Assembly (NCBI RefSeq): GCF_000156175.1
Contig: NZ_GG692710.1
Location: 792,678-856,677 of the forward strand
Direction: 5' to 3'
DNA: 64,000 nucleotides
Source of the DNA: Collinsella intestinalis DSM 13280
GTDB lineage: Bacteria; Actinomycetota; Coriobacteriia; Coriobacteriales; Coriobacteriaceae
The notes beneath the pieces were generated by a model. The model saw only the letters and a list, made by a program, of their open reading frames with translations. It was not told the DNA's origin and did no database searches. Numbering within the stretch: position 1 is the stretch's first letter; each line of letters starts with the position of its first letter. The translations under genes and the position numbers were made by a program. This document shows, in pieces, positions 29,191 to 38,286 of the stretch.

Positions 29191-30408
29191 TCAAGCACCC
29201 GCCAACAGGACGTCTCCAGACGGACCGGTGTCGGCATAACCGGTTTTCAGGAAGGTGTAAATGGCCTTCGAATAGTACGCCGACCCGAGCTCCGAGGGAT
29301 GGGAGTAATCGCGTAGGAAATATCGGTCGTACTCATGGCCGGAGAAATCCGCGACCTGAAATCCCGCATCGGCGGCCGCATCGCGCACCATGCGATAGTA
29401 CTGCTGACGGACCTCACACGTGTAAACGGTCTGGTCGTAGGCCGCTCCCTTGACGGGCTGGATCACGATGAGCGGTTCGACCCCCGTCTCACGGCACACA
29501 TTGAGAACCATCTTGAAGTCCTCGAACTCCTGCGAGCTGAAGTACTCGTCACCCCGCACCTTCCAGCTCTTGTTCGCGCCCTCCAGCCACGTCTTGAAAT
29601 GCTTGCCGTACCAGGCGTCGCTCATTCCAAGGTCGTTGCCCGTCGCCTGAGCCCGGGCGGCGCGATCGGCCTCGGTGAACACCGCGTCCCAATCGGGGCC
29701 GCCGGTCGCGCGGGGCGGACGCGGGGCGGTCGCGTCGCCTGCAACACCAGAACCCCGACCGTCGAGGGCCAGGTCGTGAGCGAGGCGTACATCGGATGCA
29801 AGGGTCTTCGCCGCCTCATCCACATCGCGCACGATGCGCTCGACGGGCCCCTCGTTCGCCGGCTCTCCGGCGCCGTACTCGGCCGCGCGCTGAGCCACGC
29901 GACGCTTCAACCCATCGGATATATCGCCATTCGCCATGAACGCCTCGAAAGCCCCGGATGAATATACGTCGGGAAAATCACGCGCGGGGCGGCGGTACGT
30001 CATGAACCATTGGATGCTCGGGAAAAGCACCACGCGGCGCGGGGCATCCGCCACTGAGGCAAAGGCACCGATCTCGATTGCCTGCCACAGGTCCGCGCAA
30101 CCCGCGCGGCCCGCCATCAGCGCGCCCACATCGTAGGTACCGGGAGCAAGCAGGTTGCCCGGATGAGAGAAGCCCGCCGGCCCCGGGTTGAGCTCCGAAG
30201 ACCCGAACACCGGGGCGACCGACTCGCCGCGGTCGACGCTGCGTTCGTATTGACCCCGCATGAGCTGCCAGCTCGACACCTCTTGCGCCGTGGGATAGCC
30301 CACGAAAGGCACATCTTCATCTGTCAGCCGACTCTCCCAGGCATACGCGGCGCCGCCGCCGACGGCGAGCGTCGCAGCCAGGGCCAGGGCGATGATGCGT
30401 CTTCTCAT
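29191..30408 (-). CDS. dltD: D-alanyl transfer protein DltD
   Basis: Final factor of D-alanine esterification of teichoic acids, thought to act on the outer membrane face (405 aa). An N-terminal membrane anchor (about residues 5-23) is followed by an SGNH-like domain. The catalytic GSSEL is at 69-73 (Ser70), and Asp367 and His370 lie in RDYSHPSELG near the C-terminus. All three catalytic-type residues are therefore present. A low-complexity Ala/Arg/Gly insert around residues 225-260 is not typical. It is the last gene of dltA-dltB-dltC-dltX-dltD. Confidence 0.93.
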   Translation of the reverse strand: MRRRIIALALAATLAVGGGAAYAWESRLTDEDVPFVGYPTAQEVSSWQLMRGQYERSVDRGESVAPVFGSSELNPGPAGFSHPGNLLAPGTYDVGALMAGRAGCADLWQAIEIGAFASVADAPRRVVLFPSIQWFMTYRRPARDFPDVYSSGAFEAFMANGDISDGLKRRVAQRAAEYGAGEPANEGPVERIVRDVDEAAKTLASDVRLAHDLALDGRGSGVAGDATAPRPPRATGGPDWDAVFTEADRAARAQATGNDLGMSDAWYGKHFKTWLEGANKSWKVRGDEYFSSQEFEDFKMVLNVCRETGVEPLIVIQPVKGAAYDQTVYTCEVRQQYYRMVRDAAADAGFQVADFSGHEYDRYFLRDYSHPSELGSAYYSKAIYTFLKTGYADTGPSGDVLLAGA

Positions 30409-30417
30409 GACAACCCC

Positions 30418-30654
30418 CTAGAACTCTGCATACACCGGGCTTGCCGGCGCGCCATACGGAGAGAGCACGAAAAACCACCCGAGCACCGCCACGAGCACCA
30501 CGACGGCCGCAAACCAAGCGACGGCCGCCGAAGCCGCGTCCGAGTAGAACCATGTGCGCACGCGCTCGGGCGTCAAGGAACGCAGGCACGCAAACGCAGA
30601 CGCGCTATGCCCCGCGGCGCGCACGGCCTCGCCCGGACGGCCCTCGGCGCTCAT
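30418..30654 (-). CDS. dltX: DltX-like small membrane protein
   Basis: A 78-aa protein with one membrane helix (about residues 45-65, AWFAAVVVLVAVLGWFFVL) and a C-terminus ending VYAEF. DltX of Bacillus and Lactobacillus is a single-helix protein ending in a YNEF-like motif that carries D-alanine during transfer between DltB and DltD. The match to that tail and the operon position support the call. It differs from classical DltX in having a longer N-terminus and in lying between dltC and dltD instead of ahead of dltA. The ATG overlaps the dltC stop (TGATG). Confidence 0.75.
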   Translation of the reverse strand: MSAEGRPGEAVRAAGHSASAFACLRSLTPERVRTWFYSDAASAAVAWFAAVVVLVAVLGWFFVLSPYGAPASPVYAEF

Positions 30655-30899
30655 CACAGTCTCACCGCGATCTGCTCGATGATCTTGTTCACCGTGTTCA
30701 TTTCCGAGCGCTCGACCGCGGTGGGCGCGATGTCCACACCGAAGCGCTCCTCGATCTCGACGAGCACTTCGATAGCGGCGAGGGAGTCGAGCAGGCCAGC
30801 CGCGAACAGGTCGATGTCGCGCTCCTCGCGCACGGCCTCGTCGTCGCAGATGTCTTCCAGCATGTCGAGGACCTCTGCCTCGAGTTCGTTCCTATCCAT
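30654..30899 (-). CDS. dltC: D-alanyl carrier protein DltC
   Basis: Acyl-carrier-like protein (81 aa) that holds D-alanine as a thioester. The phosphopantetheine attachment Ser39 lies in LLDSLAAIEVL, and the rest is an acidic helical bundle. It starts inside the 3' end of dltB (8-nt overlap) and ends in the dltX start. Overlaps on both sides show tight coupling. Confidence 0.95.
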   Translation of the reverse strand: MDRNELEAEVLDMLEDICDDEAVREERDIDLFAAGLLDSLAAIEVLVEIEERFGVDIAPTAVERSEMNTVNKIIEQIAVRL

Positions 30900-32100
30900 T
30901 GATGATCCTTTCGATGATGTGGGTGAGCTGACCGGAGAAGAGCGCGAAGCCGATGACCACGAGCTGCATCGTGACGAACCACGACAGCGCCCGGTACCAA
31001 CGCTTGCGCTTGTTCCGCTTGTAGAAGGTCGACCGCTTTTGGTAGACCTCGGTGAGCGCGAGCAACACGCCGTGATACAGGCCGTACGCAAGGTAGTCGA
31101 CGGTCAACCCATGCCACGCGCCCATGAGCAGCATGTCGACCAGGTAGGCCGCGCACGCCGTGTGCAGGCGGCTCGAGAAGAGCTTTCGCTTGGAGGCCAT
31201 GCGCACGAACCTCATGAAGACGAAGTCGCGCAGCCACGTGGACAACGTGATGTGCCAACGGTTCCAAAAGTCCTTCATGTCCTGCGCCGCAAACGGGGCG
31301 CGGAAATTCTGGGGCGTGGCGATGCCGAAGCAGTAACTCGCCCCCACTGCCATGAGCGAATAGCCGGCAAAGTCGAAGAAGAGATACAGGGCGTAGACGT
31401 ACGCGCGGGCGATGGTGCGCACCGGCGCCGGCCCGGGAATCGAGATCACCGCCGGCACGCCCGCGAGCTGCGCGGTGGCGGAAGGGTCGAGGGCCGTCTG
31501 CGCAATCGTTGCCAGCACCAGTTGCGACACGGCTCCGGCGAGCAGGAACAAGATGCCCCGACTGAAGAGGTCGGCGTACTCGGATCGGGAAAGCCGTCTG
31601 TCGGCGTCTTCTCGGAACCGACGCGACCGATCGATCGGCCCCGAGGTGAACGTCGCGAAAAACGTCAGGAAGTACAGGTAGTCAACGACGCCGAGGTCGT
31701 CGATGAGCCCATCGCGGATTTCGATGAGCACCTGCACCGCCTTGAAGGTGAGGTAACTGATGCCGATGAAGCCCAGCAGGTTCGCATCGAACACCGCCCC
31801 CACCTTGTAGATGACGAGCGGAGCGATGGTCGCGACAAGCGATGCGCGGTACACCGCCATGCTCTTGCGGCCGCTCTTCCAGCTGGCGAGCGTCGCACGC
31901 ATGGACGCGAACGCCACCGTGAGAAACACCGCGAACGCGACGGCACCGGCGGGGCTGCCCGCGAAGAGCAGACCGACCATCACGCATGAGGCCGCGAAGC
32001 CGTAATACTTGATGCGCCTTTCCATGAAGCCGAGCACTGCGGCGGGAACCACCGCTGCGGCGAGCGCCATGAAAAACGACGGGGAGGTATAAAAGCCCAT
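30892..32100 (-). CDS. dltB: D-alanyl transfer membrane protein DltB (MBOAT)
   Basis: Membrane-bound O-acyltransferase (402 aa, about eleven membrane segments) that moves D-alanine from DltC across the membrane. The catalytic-type His330 lies in MGAWHGLTVDYLAYGLYHG, and the substrate-funnel region FFDFAGYSLMAVGASYCFG is typical. It starts 6 nt after the dltA stop. Confidence 0.95.
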   Translation of the reverse strand: MGFYTSPSFFMALAAAVVPAAVLGFMERRIKYYGFAASCVMVGLLFAGSPAGAVAFAVFLTVAFASMRATLASWKSGRKSMAVYRASLVATIAPLVIYKVGAVFDANLLGFIGISYLTFKAVQVLIEIRDGLIDDLGVVDYLYFLTFFATFTSGPIDRSRRFREDADRRLSRSEYADLFSRGILFLLAGAVSQLVLATIAQTALDPSATAQLAGVPAVISIPGPAPVRTIARAYVYALYLFFDFAGYSLMAVGASYCFGIATPQNFRAPFAAQDMKDFWNRWHITLSTWLRDFVFMRFVRMASKRKLFSSRLHTACAAYLVDMLLMGAWHGLTVDYLAYGLYHGVLLALTEVYQKRSTFYKRNKRKRWYRALSWFVTMQLVVIGFALFSGQLTHIIERIING

Positions 32101-32106
32101 CGGTGC

Positions 32107-33678
32107 CTATTTCTTCTCGGTGAGGGCACGGCGGTCGAGTTTGCCGTTGCCGGTCATGGGCAAGGACTCATGGAACGCGACCTTCTTCGGAACCATGTAA
32201 TGGGGCAGGAACTCGGCCAGGCGCTCCTTAAGCGCGAGACCCGCGCGAAACGGCGTGTCCCCAAGCGGTTCGGACGGCACGACATGCGCCACAAGATGCG
32301 AGATCTTCCCGTCCCGATACACCGGGGCGACCGCGGCGGCGGCGATCTCGGGCAGGCGACGCAGATGGCCCTCGATCTCGCCGAGCTCGATGCGAAAGCC
32401 GTTGAGTTTGACCTGCAGATCGAGGCGGCCGCGGAAATGCAGCATGCCCTCGGCATCGAGATAACCCTCATCGCCGGTTCGGTAGGCACGCACGGCGGCG
32501 CCGTCGAGCACGGCTGTGTCGAAGGCTCGCGTCGTGAGGTCGGACCGCCCAAAGTAGCCGCGGGCGACCGTATCGCCCTCGATGACGACCTCGCCGAAGG
32601 CGCCGGCGGGAACGGAACGCCCCTCCTCATCGACGATGCGGATACGCGTGCCGAGGCGCGGGGCGCCCACGGGCAAGGGCTCGGGGCTCGCCGCCATCTC
32701 GGTCGTCACCTCAACCGAGGTGACGGCGACGGTCGACTCGGTTGGACCGTAGGTGTTGACCACGCGAGCCCGCGGGAAGCGCTCGAGCAGGCGCGCGGCC
32801 GTCGCGTTCGGTAGCGTCTCGCCGCAGAACAAGAAGAGCCTGAGCTCGGGCATGGCGCCCTGGTCGAAATCGGCATTCGCAAGGCAAAGCTCGGCAAACG
32901 ACGGGGTCGAGACCCAGATATCCGCGCCGCTCTCCTTGAGCGCGGCGAACTGAGCCGCCATGCTGAGCTGCGTCTCGGCGGCCAGCGAGTACAACGTGCC
33001 GCCACCGCCGAGGGTGCCGGCGAGCTCGAACACCGACAGGTCGAACGAGAAGGGCGCCTGATCGAGCCACACGCGACCATCCGAGCGCTCAGGGGTGTTG
33101 CCGTGGGCGAGTTCGAGGTCCCATGCGCAGAAGTTGTCAAAGCAGGCCGCCGTGACCTCGACGCCCTTGGGCGCACCGGTCGAACCGGAGGTGAACAGGA
33201 TGTACGCAAGGTCCTCCCCATCGATCCAGCGACCGCGGTCGGAGTGGCCCGTGGCCGCCACGAGGTCGTCGATGGCGCGATGCTCGATGACGGTAACGGG
33301 CGGCATGTCGTCACATGTGGGGAAGCTTCCCACCGCCAGCACGAGCGGGGCCTCAATGCCCGCGTCGCCCGTCATGGAGGCACGGATCTGCGTGGCGATC
33401 GACGCGGTGCGCTGCGGCGGCACGGAGTTGCCGTCGATGGGAACGTAGGGGCACCCGGCCTTCATGCAGGCGAGAAAGCATACGACCATGAACGGGTCCT
33501 TGTTGCCGTACACGATGACGGGCATACCGCGCTCGACAAGCTTGCCCACCTGCTCGGCGAGCGCCCCAGACGCCGCCCACAGCTCTCGATAGGTCAGGCT
33601 CATCCCCGTCGATGTGCGCACGGCGGTCCGGCAGGGCCACTCGCGGGCGACTCGCTCGATGTTCTCCAAGTACTTCAC
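32107..33678 (-). CDS. dltA: D-alanine--D-alanyl carrier protein ligase DltA
   Basis: Adenylating enzyme (523 aa) that activates D-alanine with ATP and loads it on DltC. The phosphate-binding TSGSTGAPKG is at 163-172, YGPTE at 310-314, and the C-terminal catalytic Lys513 in GNGKLDRRAL. The start is GTG at 33678 after GAAGGGATGGG. An 11-G tract (on this strand) lies 61-71 nt upstream of the start. First gene of the dlt operon, which lowers the negative charge of the envelope and affects resistance to cationic peptides. Confidence 0.95.
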   Translation of the reverse strand: MKYLENIERVAREWPCRTAVRTSTGMSLTYRELWAASGALAEQVGKLVERGMPVIVYGNKDPFMVVCFLACMKAGCPYVPIDGNSVPPQRTASIATQIRASMTGDAGIEAPLVLAVGSFPTCDDMPPVTVIEHRAIDDLVAATGHSDRGRWIDGEDLAYILFTSGSTGAPKGVEVTAACFDNFCAWDLELAHGNTPERSDGRVWLDQAPFSFDLSVFELAGTLGGGGTLYSLAAETQLSMAAQFAALKESGADIWVSTPSFAELCLANADFDQGAMPELRLFLFCGETLPNATAARLLERFPRARVVNTYGPTESTVAVTSVEVTTEMAASPEPLPVGAPRLGTRIRIVDEEGRSVPAGAFGEVVIEGDTVARGYFGRSDLTTRAFDTAVLDGAAVRAYRTGDEGYLDAEGMLHFRGRLDLQVKLNGFRIELGEIEGHLRRLPEIAAAAVAPVYRDGKISHLVAHVVPSEPLGDTPFRAGLALKERLAEFLPHYMVPKKVAFHESLPMTGNGKLDRRALTEKK

Positions 33679-33738
33679 GTGTCATCCCATCCCTTCGGTT
33701 CCACACGGGCGCCATGGGCGCCGTGTCCGAGAGCCCTA

Positions 33739-33749
33739 CCCCCCCCCCC
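33739..33749. repeat. Homopolymeric C11/G11 tract upstream of dltA
   Basis: Eleven consecutive C on the plus strand (G on the dlt coding strand), 61-71 nt before the dltA GTG. On the minus strand it is preceded by TTGCCA 10 nt away. The rest of the 33679-34093 gap holds a hairpin (33921-33938), a dispersed motif (33950-33970) and a purL -10-like TATTAT (34005-34010). The tract could alter promoter geometry by slippage. Confidence 0.85.
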
Positions 33750-33949
33750 GACGCTGTTTTGGCAAGCATGACTTCGGGAGATACGGGGAGGCCTCGTCTT
33801 GATGCTGCGCCCCATTGTGCCCGTCGAAGCTTTGCGCATCCTTACCGCCGGGTGACGTTTGCGTAAGAGTGGTTATGAAGTACTGAAGTCGCGGACGAAT
33901 CATCCATTCGCGTGGAGGAACGCGGGCGCGAGCCCGCGCGTGTAAAAAC

Positions 33950-33970
33950 GCACCCGTCCCCAAATTGCAC
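33950..33970. repeat. Dispersed CACCCGTCCCC-AATTGCAC motif, copy 1
   Basis: Plus strand GCACCCGTCCCC followed by AAATTGCAC. Related copies lie at 53364-53392 (inverted, in the rpoB leader) and 57990-58034 (two units in tandem). All three are intergenic, which suggests a REP-like palindromic family. Confidence 0.6.
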
Positions 33971-34093
33971 ACATACGCACGGCAGATAGGCCTGGACGGT
34001 GGCGTATTATTGAAGGGTTAGCAAACCGTTCGGCTCAAGGTCGTGCAACCGCCGCCGACGGACCGACCCGTACAGAAAGAAGGGCAGGACTCA

Positions 34094-37000
34094 ATGGTCT
34101 CTCGCGTGTACGTAGAGAAGAAACCCGGGTTTGACGTCGAGGCGCAGCAGCTGCTCGCCGAGCTTCGCGACACCCTGGGCATCGAGGCGCTCACGGGCCT
34201 GCGCGTCATCAACCGCTATGACGTCGAGGGCATCGACGAGGAGCTGTTCGGCTCCTGCGTGCCCACCGTGTTCTCCGAGCCGCAGGTCGACTTCGCCTAT
34301 GACGAGCTCCCCGAGGAGCCCGGCGCGACCGTCTTCGCCGTCGAGGCGCTGCCCGGCCAGTTCGACCAGCGCGCCGCCTCCGCCGCCGAGTGCGTGCAGC
34401 TGATCTCCCAGGGCGAGCGCCCCACCGTTCGCTCCGCAAAGGTCTACCTGCTCTCCGGCGATCTTTCCACCGAGGACTTCGACGCTATCAAGGGCTACGT
34501 GGTGAACCCGGTCGAGTCCCGCCTCGCCGAGCTCGAGTGCCCCGAGACCCTCACCCAGGAGATTCCCGACCCCGAGCCGGTCGAGATCATCGACGGCTTC
34601 CGCGAGATGGACGAGACCGCGCTCGCCTCCTTCATCGCCGAGCGCGGTCTTGCCATGGACGAGGCCGACATCGCGTTCTGCCAGCAGTATTTCAAGGATG
34701 AGGACCGCGACCCCACCATCACCGAGATTCGCGTGATCGACACCTACTGGTCCGACCACTGCCGCCACACCACCTTCGGCACCAACCTCGAGAACATCGA
34801 GATCGACGACGCCGCCGTCGAGGCCGCCTTCAACCGTTACATGGAGATGCGCCACGAGCTCGGCCGCGACGAGAAGCCCGTCTGCCTCATGGACATGGGC
34901 ACCATCGGCGCCAAGTGGCTTAAGAAGCAGGGGATCCTCACCAACCTCGATGAGTCCGAGGAGATCAACGCCTGCACCGTCAAGGTGACCGTCGACGTCG
35001 ACGGCGAGGACCAGGACTGGCTGTTCCTCTTCAAGAACGAGACCCACAACCACCCCACCGAGATCGAGCCCTTCGGCGGCGCGGCCACCTGCGTGGGCGG
35101 TGCGATCCGCGACCCGCTCTCCGGCCGCTCTTACGTCTACCAGGCCATGCGCGTCACCGGTGCGGCCGACCCGACCGTCCCCGTCTCCGAGACCATCGCC
35201 GGCAAGCTGCCCCAGCGCAAGATCGTGACCACCGCAGCCGCCGGCTATTCCTCCTACGGCAACCAGATCGGCCTTGCCACCGGCCAGGTCTCCGAGCTCT
35301 ACCACCCCGGCTACATGGCCAAGCGCATGGAGGTCGGCGCCGTGGTGGGCGCCACGCCCGCGAGCCACGTCCGCCGCGAGTGCCCCGCGCCCGGCGACAA
35401 GATCATCCTGCTCGGCGGCCGCACCGGCCGTGACGGCATCGGCGGCGCCACCGGCTCCTCCAAGGCCCACAACGTCGAATCCATCGAGAAGGACGGCGCC
35501 GAAGTCCAGAAGGGCAACGCCCCCATGGAGCGTAAGCTGCAGCGCCTGTTCCGCCGCGGCGACGCCTGCCGCCTGATCAAGCGCTGCAACGACTTCGGCG
35601 CGGGCGGCGTGTCCGTCGCCGTGGGCGAGCTGGCCGACGGCCTCTACATCGACCTCGACATGGTCACCAAGAAGTACGACGGCCTCGATGGCACCGAACT
35701 CGCGATCTCCGAGTCCCAGGAGCGCATGGCCGTGGCCGTGGCCGAGGCCGACGTCGAGGAGTTCATGGGCTACGCCGCCGAGGAGAACCTCGAAGCGACC
35801 GTGATCGCCGAGGTCACCTGCGAGCCCCGCGTCCGCATGGCCTGGCAGGGCGACGCGATCGTCGATCTCTCCCGCGACTTCCTCAACTCCAACGGCGCGC
35901 CCAAGTACCAGGACGTCCACGTCGTGGCGCAGGGCATCGCCCCCATCGACCCCGAGAGCGAGCTGGCCGAGGCCGCACTCGAGGAGTTCGGCACGCTCGA
36001 CGGCATCTACGAGAGCACCGTCCCCATGGTGCCGGGCGCCGAGACCTGCGACTCCTTCCACGACGCCATGGTCGAGCTCGTGAGCGACCTCAACGTGTGT
36101 TCCAACAAGGGCCTGTCCGAGCGCTTCGACTCCACCATCGGCGCCGCAACCGTGCTCATGCCCTTCGGCGGCGAGCGTCAGCTCACCCCGAACCAGGCCA
36201 TGGTCGCCAAGTTCCCGGTCGACGGCGAGACCACCACGGTCTCCGGCATGGCCTGGGGCTTCAATCCCTACATCATGGACGCCGACCAGTATCGCGGCGC
36301 TTACCTCTCCGTCGTCGAGAGCATCTCCCGCCTCGTGGCCACTGGCTTCGACCATGAGAAGGTCTACCTGTCCTTCCAGGAGTACTTCGAGCGTCTGCGC
36401 GACGTGCCCGAGCGCTGGGGCAAGCCCATGGCCGCCGTGCTGGGCGCCCTCATGGCCCAGGTCGAGCTCGGCGCCGGCGCCATCGGCGGCAAGGACTCCA
36501 TGTCCGGCTCCTTCGAGGACCTCGACGTCCCGCCGACGCTCGTCTCCTTCGCCGTGGCCGTGGACAAGCTCGCCAACGTGGTGTCGCCCGAGTTCAAGGG
36601 CGCCGGCCACCGCGTCGCGCTGATCCAGCCCACCTATCAGGTCGACGACCTCCTGCCCGAGTCCGCTTCCCTGCTCACCGCTTTCCGCACCGTCGAGAGC
36701 CTCGTGCGCGAGGGCAAGGCGCTCTCCGTGTCCACCGCGGGCTTTGGCGGCCTGGCCGAGATCCTGTTCAAGGCCTGCCTGGGCAACCGCTTGGGCTTCG
36801 AGGTGTCCGAGGCCTACTACGAAGCCGACGCCCGCGACCTGTTCGACCACTCCTACGGTTGCTTCGTCGTTGAGCTCGACGAGGGCGCTGCCCTGCCCGA
36901 GGCCGACGGCGTGTGCGTGGTCGAGCTCGGCGTGACCTGCGAGCCCTACGAGTTCACCGCCTACGGCGAGACGCTCGATCTGGCCGAACTGCAGGAGGCC

Positions 37001-37942
37001 TGGGCGAGCGCGCTCGAGGGCGTGTTCCCCTACCGCAGCGCCGCCGACGATGTCGATGCCCCCGAGGAGCTCATCCCCGAGGAGCGCTACCGCTGCGAGG
37101 AGGAGGGTCGCATCCGCGCGACCTACGGCGGCCTCAAGATTGCCAAGCCCCGCGTGATCATCCCTGTCTTCCCTGGCAACAACTGCGAGTTCGACTCCGC
37201 GCGCGCCTTCCGCGCCGCCGGCGCCGAGGCCGATGTCTTCGTGATCAACAACCTCACGCCTGAGAACGTCGCCGAGTCCACCCGCGAGCTTGCGCACCGC
37301 ATTCGCGAGTCCCAGATTGTCATGATCCCGGGCGGCTTCTCCGGTGGCGACGAGCCCGACGGTTCCGCCAAGTTCATCACCGCGTTCTTCCGCGCACCCG
37401 AGGTCACCGAGGCCGTTCGCGACCTGCTGCAGTCCCGCGATGGCTTGATGCTCGGCATCTGCAACGGCTTCCAGGCGCTCGTCAAGCTGGGCCTTGTGCC
37501 CTACGGCGACATCGTGGACGCCACGCCTGAAGCCCCGACGCTGACCTTCAACGAGATCGGCCGTCACCAGAGCCGTCTGGTTCGCACCCGCATTTGCAGC
37601 GACCTTTCGCCTTGGCTGTCCCAGTGCGACCTCGATGAGCTCTACACAGTTGCCATCTCCCATGGCGAGGGCCGTTTCGTGGCCAGCGACGAGGTCCTGG
37701 ATCAGCTCCGTGCCGGCGGCCAGATCGCCACGCAGTACGTCGATGTGGCGGGCATGCCCTCCATGGACCTCGACGTGAACCCCAACGGCTCCGTCGCCTG
37801 CATCGAGGGCATTACCAGCCCCGACGGCCGCGTGTTCGGCAAGATGGGCCACGTCGAGCGTCGCGGCGACGGTCTGTACAAGAACGTCCCCGGCGAGAAG
37901 TTCATGCCCTTGTTCGAGAGCGGTGTGGCTTACTTCGGCTAA
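34094..37942 (+). CDS. purL: Phosphoribosylformylglycinamidine synthase, single-chain (PurL with glutaminase domain)
   Basis: Converts FGAR, glutamine and ATP to FGAM in purine synthesis. The 1,282-aa single chain has an N-terminal PurS-like region, a linker, two AIR-synthase-like ATP-binding halves (TYWSDHCRHTTF and GGAATCVGGAIRDPLSGRS in the first), and from about residue 1020 a class I glutaminase domain (VFPGNNCEFDSARAF). The nucleophile is Cys1123 in LGICNGFQ. The length matches the clostridial-type long form rather than the separate PurS/Q/L form. The start at 34094 has AGGA upstream; 17 earlier codons are unsupported. A terminator follows. No other pur genes are nearby. Confidence 0.96.
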   Translation: MVSRVYVEKKPGFDVEAQQLLAELRDTLGIEALTGLRVINRYDVEGIDEELFGSCVPTVFSEPQVDFAYDELPEEPGATVFAVEALPGQFDQRAASAAECVQLISQGERPTVRSAKVYLLSGDLSTEDFDAIKGYVVNPVESRLAELECPETLTQEIPDPEPVEIIDGFREMDETALASFIAERGLAMDEADIAFCQQYFKDEDRDPTITEIRVIDTYWSDHCRHTTFGTNLENIEIDDAAVEAAFNRYMEMRHELGRDEKPVCLMDMGTIGAKWLKKQGILTNLDESEEINACTVKVTVDVDGEDQDWLFLFKNETHNHPTEIEPFGGAATCVGGAIRDPLSGRSYVYQAMRVTGAADPTVPVSETIAGKLPQRKIVTTAAAGYSSYGNQIGLATGQVSELYHPGYMAKRMEVGAVVGATPASHVRRECPAPGDKIILLGGRTGRDGIGGATGSSKAHNVESIEKDGAEVQKGNAPMERKLQRLFRRGDACRLIKRCNDFGAGGVSVAVGELADGLYIDLDMVTKKYDGLDGTELAISESQERMAVAVAEADVEEFMGYAAEENLEATVIAEVTCEPRVRMAWQGDAIVDLSRDFLNSNGAPKYQDVHVVAQGIAPIDPESELAEAALEEFGTLDGIYESTVPMVPGAETCDSFHDAMVELVSDLNVCSNKGLSERFDSTIGAATVLMPFGGERQLTPNQAMVAKFPVDGETTTVSGMAWGFNPYIMDADQYRGAYLSVVESISRLVATGFDHEKVYLSFQEYFERLRDVPERWGKPMAAVLGALMAQVELGAGAIGGKDSMSGSFEDLDVPPTLVSFAVAVDKLANVVSPEFKGAGHRVALIQPTYQVDDLLPESASLLTAFRTVESLVREGKALSVSTAGFGGLAEILFKACLGNRLGFEVSEAYYEADARDLFDHSYGCFVVELDEGAALPEADGVCVVELGVTCEPYEFTAYGETLDLAELQEAWASALEGVFPYRSAADDVDAPEELIPEERYRCEEEGRIRATYGGLKIAKPRVIIPVFPGNNCEFDSARAFRAAGAEADVFVINNLTPENVAESTRELAHRIRESQIVMIPGGFSGGDEPDGSAKFITAFFRAPEVTEAVRDLLQSRDGLMLGICNGFQALVKLGLVPYGDIVDATPEAPTLTFNEIGRHQSRLVRTRICSDLSPWLSQCDLDELYTVAISHGEGRFVASDEVLDQLRAGGQIATQYVDVAGMPSMDLDVNPNGSVACIEGITSPDGRVFGKMGHVERRGDGLYKNVPGEKFMPLFESGVAYFG

Positions 37943-37978
37943 ACGCCTCGCAGCCCCTCCGTCTGCTCACTGACGCTC

Positions 37979-38013
37979 AAGCGCCGTCGGCCATCACGGT
38001 CGGCGGCGCTTTT
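37979..38013 (+). terminator. Terminator after purL
   Basis: An 11-bp stem with one G-U-type position (AAGCGCCGTCG with CGGCGGCGCTT) and a T4 run. The following 270 nt before the next gene hold nothing else I can recognise. Confidence 0.88.
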
Positions 38014-38286
38014 GCCTTCTCGCCGACACGGCAAACTCCGCTGTCCGCCATATCATCGAGACGCTACGAACAGCTTTGCGCTCGCAGATAAGTTGCCTGA
38101 TACGTTTGCTCGCGGACGGGCATCCTAGCCGTAACCCACTCGGCATCGATCAGAAGACGAGTCGTGGCGCATGCCCGCGACTCTCCCCCGCATCCCCCTC
38201 ATGTTCTCAATCGTAGCCCGCAAAAGCTTGCAAACAGCCCTCACAACCACACTCCGACCACCCTCCCAACCCTGAAAGGCACATCC

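Noticed and set aside
33678..33769. A dltA N-terminal extension switched by the G tract
   Set aside because: With G10, G11 or G12 the frame from the upstream ATG either stops at TAG, stops before dltA or is out of frame with it, so no fusion is formed.
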